From the NCBI GenBank assembly GCA_963742315.1, contig CAVULE010000015.1, positions 248,001 through 312,000 on the forward strand: a stretch of DNA of 64,000 nucleotides, written 5' to 3'. Below, piece by piece: positions 62,360-64,000 of this stretch. The position numbers were made by a program, and so were the translations under genes. The notes below the pieces were generated by a model. The model had not been told where the DNA came from. It searched no databases and saw nothing but the letters and a program-made list of their open reading frames with translations. The DNA is from AV69 sp963742315. Lineage in GTDB: Bacteria; Verrucomicrobiota; Verrucomicrobiia; Chthoniobacterales; UBA10450. Each line of letters opens with the position of its first letter. The stretch's first letter is position 1.

Positions 62360-64000
62360 ATGAATGTTTACCCTGAAGAAATTGCGGATCCGGAAGAGCC
62401 GGCAAGCCTCAGCTCGAAAGGCCGGGACCAGACTCCAGGCCTGGCGAATTCTTCCCATACGAATCGCCGAGGCAAGCCCATCCTGGCAACCGCTTTTCTG
62501 AGCATTGTGGCGCTAGCGACGGGGTTCGGGATTTGGAGCTTATCGCGTCAGTTAGCGCCCGAGCTAGCCGGCGTGTCAGCATCACCGGAGGCAGTCGCCC
62601 TCGCCGTCCTGCCGGAGAAAAGTATCGCGGTTCTTCCCTTGGAGAATTTTAGCGAAGATAAACAGAACGCGTTTTTGGCCGATGGCGTCCAGGATGACAT
62701 TCGTACTGCTCTTGCCAAAGTGGCGGATCTTAAGGTCATCAACCGCACTTCGGTTAACACCTACGTGGCGGGAACGCGACGAAACTTGCCCGAGATAGCC
62801 CAGACCTTAGGCGTCGCCTTCGTCTTGGAAGGAAGCGTCCGCCAAAGCGGTCAGAGAGTGAGCATTACCGCGCAGCTGACCGATGCCCGGAGTGGCGTTC
62901 TTGCATGGGAAGAAAGCTACGAACGCAATCTGGCTGATATCTTTGGGATTCAGAGCGACATCGTGCAGCGAATTATCTCTCAGCTCCAAGCCACTGTTTC
63001 GCCAAAAGAAAAAGCCGCCATCGACGAGCGCCCGACAAAAGATCTCATTGCCTATGGCCTTTACGTCCACGCGAAGGCGCTCATCGCGACGATTTCTCTC
63101 AATGCCCAAATCAGCGAAAAATTGCACGAGGCCGTTCACTTACTTGATCAAGCGATCGAGCGGGATCCCGACTTTTTCCTGGCTTACTGCCAGCAAGCCG
63201 CCGCCCATAACTACCTGTATTTTTTTGGCCTCGATCATACACCGGCCCGTCTGGCTTTGGCGGATGGCGCGCTCAAAACTGTGATTCGTCTGCGTCCTGA
63301 TGCGGGAGAGACGCATCTTGCCCGGGCTGATTTCCTTTACCGTTGCTATCTCGATTACGAGAAGGCGCGGGCCGAACTGGCCGTTGCCCAACGCGCGTTG
63401 CCGAATAATTCGGATATCTTCGAGCTGACCGGCTATATCGACCGGCGTCAGGGACTTTGGAATGAATCGGCCCGGAGCTTGCAAAGGGCTCTCGCGTTGG
63501 ATCCGCGCAACTTTTTCATTCTCCAGCAGATCGCGCTCAGCTATCAGGAGTTCCGACAGTTTCGGGCGATGGCGGCTGCTTTGGACCGTGCGCTCGTTCT
63601 AATTCCGGGCGACTTAGACACACGGGTTACTCGCGCCTCGGTCGATCTTGAATGGCGAGCGGACCCTCGTCCCCTTCGCGAAAGCGTTCGAACAATTCTG
63701 GCCGAAAATCCGGCGACCGCTTCGGACCTGGCCGCCCAATGGTTCTACCTCGCGCTATGCGAACGCGATCCGGCGGCGGTCACCCAGGCTTTGGCTGCGA
63801 TGCCGGACAGTGGAACGGCTGTTGATCTGAACTTTCCGCGCTCCTGGTGCGAAGGTTTGGCTGCCCGCAGCCAGGGCGATGTTGCCACCGCTCAGGCTGC
63901 TTTCCTCGCCGCGCACGCGGAACTTGAACGCACGGTGAGCGAGCAACCCGGTTATGCGCCGGCGTTGTGCGTGCTCGGCCTCATCGACGCAGCCCTCGGC
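62360..64000 (+). CDS. TolB/FlgO-like plus TPR protein (3' end beyond window)
   Basis: The frame from ATG 62360 is open to the right edge (547 residues seen). A membrane helix lies at about residues 36-56 (ILATAFLSIVALATGFGIWS). A TolB-like/FlgO domain follows (KSIAVLPLENFSEDKQNAFL, ADGVQDDIRTALAKV, LGVAFVLEGSVRQSGQRVSI), then TPR repeats (LDQAIERDPDFFLAYCQQAA, SARSLQRALALDPRNFFILQ). Such proteins often carry N-terminal regulatory domains; here only a short Ser/Pro-rich tail precedes the helix. Role unknown, possibly signalling with the divergent kinases. Confidence 0.8.
   Translation, partial: MNVYPEEIADPEEPASLSSKGRDQTPGLANSSHTNRRGKPILATAFLSIVALATGFGIWSLSRQLAPELAGVSASPEAVALAVLPEKSIAVLPLENFSEDKQNAFLADGVQDDIRTALAKVADLKVINRTSVNTYVAGTRRNLPEIAQTLGVAFVLEGSVRQSGQRVSITAQLTDARSGVLAWEESYERNLADIFGIQSDIVQRIISQLQATVSPKEKAAIDERPTKDLIAYGLYVHAKALIATISLNAQISEKLHEAVHLLDQAIERDPDFFLAYCQQAAAHNYLYFFGLDHTPARLALADGALKTVIRLRPDAGETHLARADFLYRCYLDYEKARAELAVAQRALPNNSDIFELTGYIDRRQGLWNESARSLQRALALDPRNFFILQQIALSYQEFRQFRAMAAALDRALVLIPGDLDTRVTRASVDLEWRADPRPLRESVRTILAENPATASDLAAQWFYLALCERDPAAVTQALAAMPDSGTAVDLNFPRSWCEGLAARSQGDVATAQAAFLAAHAELERTVSEQPGYAPALCVLGLIDAALG

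Overview
The window looks like a chromosomal segment of a Verrucomicrobiota bacterium, probably a soil relative of Chthoniobacter/Spartobacteria. The main evidence is a gene block with the content and order of the Akkermansia Amuc_1098-1102 pilus locus (9.9-17.1 kb), a Rho factor with a long extra N-terminus, an mcsA-mcsB-clpC operon, and many secreted Pro/Thr-rich or propeller proteins. This placement is inferred from protein character; no rRNA gene is present.

Layout. 1-3.8 kb: a FecR-domain beta-repeat adhesin (cut by the window edge) behind an outer-membrane barrel gene. 3.9-7.2 kb: frameshifted RNase D, Rho, CoaE. 7.2-8.2 kb: repeat-rich gap. 8.2-18.1 kb: FG-GAP propeller protein, five-gene type IV pilus-like block, UDP-glucuronate decarboxylase. 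18.5-24.7 kb: trpS, PIN/TRAM protein, an Mla lipid-transport operon interrupted by a REP-associated transposase relic, a lipoprotein. 24.7-31.8 kb: doubly frameshifted Xer recombinase, clpC-mcsB-mcsA, aminotransferase, LolD-like ATPase. 31.9-38.0 kb: two paralogous secreted peptidoglycan-binding proteins, trmL, transaldolase, a second FG-GAP propeller protein. 38.0-45.2 kb: accessory region with an mpl relic, an integron cassette array (three attC sites, two cassettes, no integrase), transposase relics, GYD, arylsulfotransferase-like and aspartyl-protease genes. 45.2-53.3 kb: class III aminotransferase, small secreted proteins, purL-purF-purM. 53.4-57.4 kb: two aldo/keto reductases, MaoC hydratase, PEGA lipoprotein, WcaF-like acetyltransferase. 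57.9-64.0 kb: two-kinase signalling operon and a divergent TolB/TPR protein running off the window.

The most striking theme is repeat invasion of coding sequence. Several families of dispersed palindromic elements fill the gaps, and some copies lie in frame inside essential genes: three in purL, two in the rho N-terminus, one inside the REP-associated transposase itself. A 5 x 49-residue FG-GAP cassette is shared almost identically by two unrelated propeller genes 28 kb apart, with the same terminal TGA. The attC sites at 38.2-40.0 kb match integron recombination-site architecture closely, including the extrahelical base.

Four apparent frameshifts (rnd, the transposase, and two in xer) lie between 4.7 and 25.3 kb; sequencing error and real decay cannot be separated from the sequence alone.
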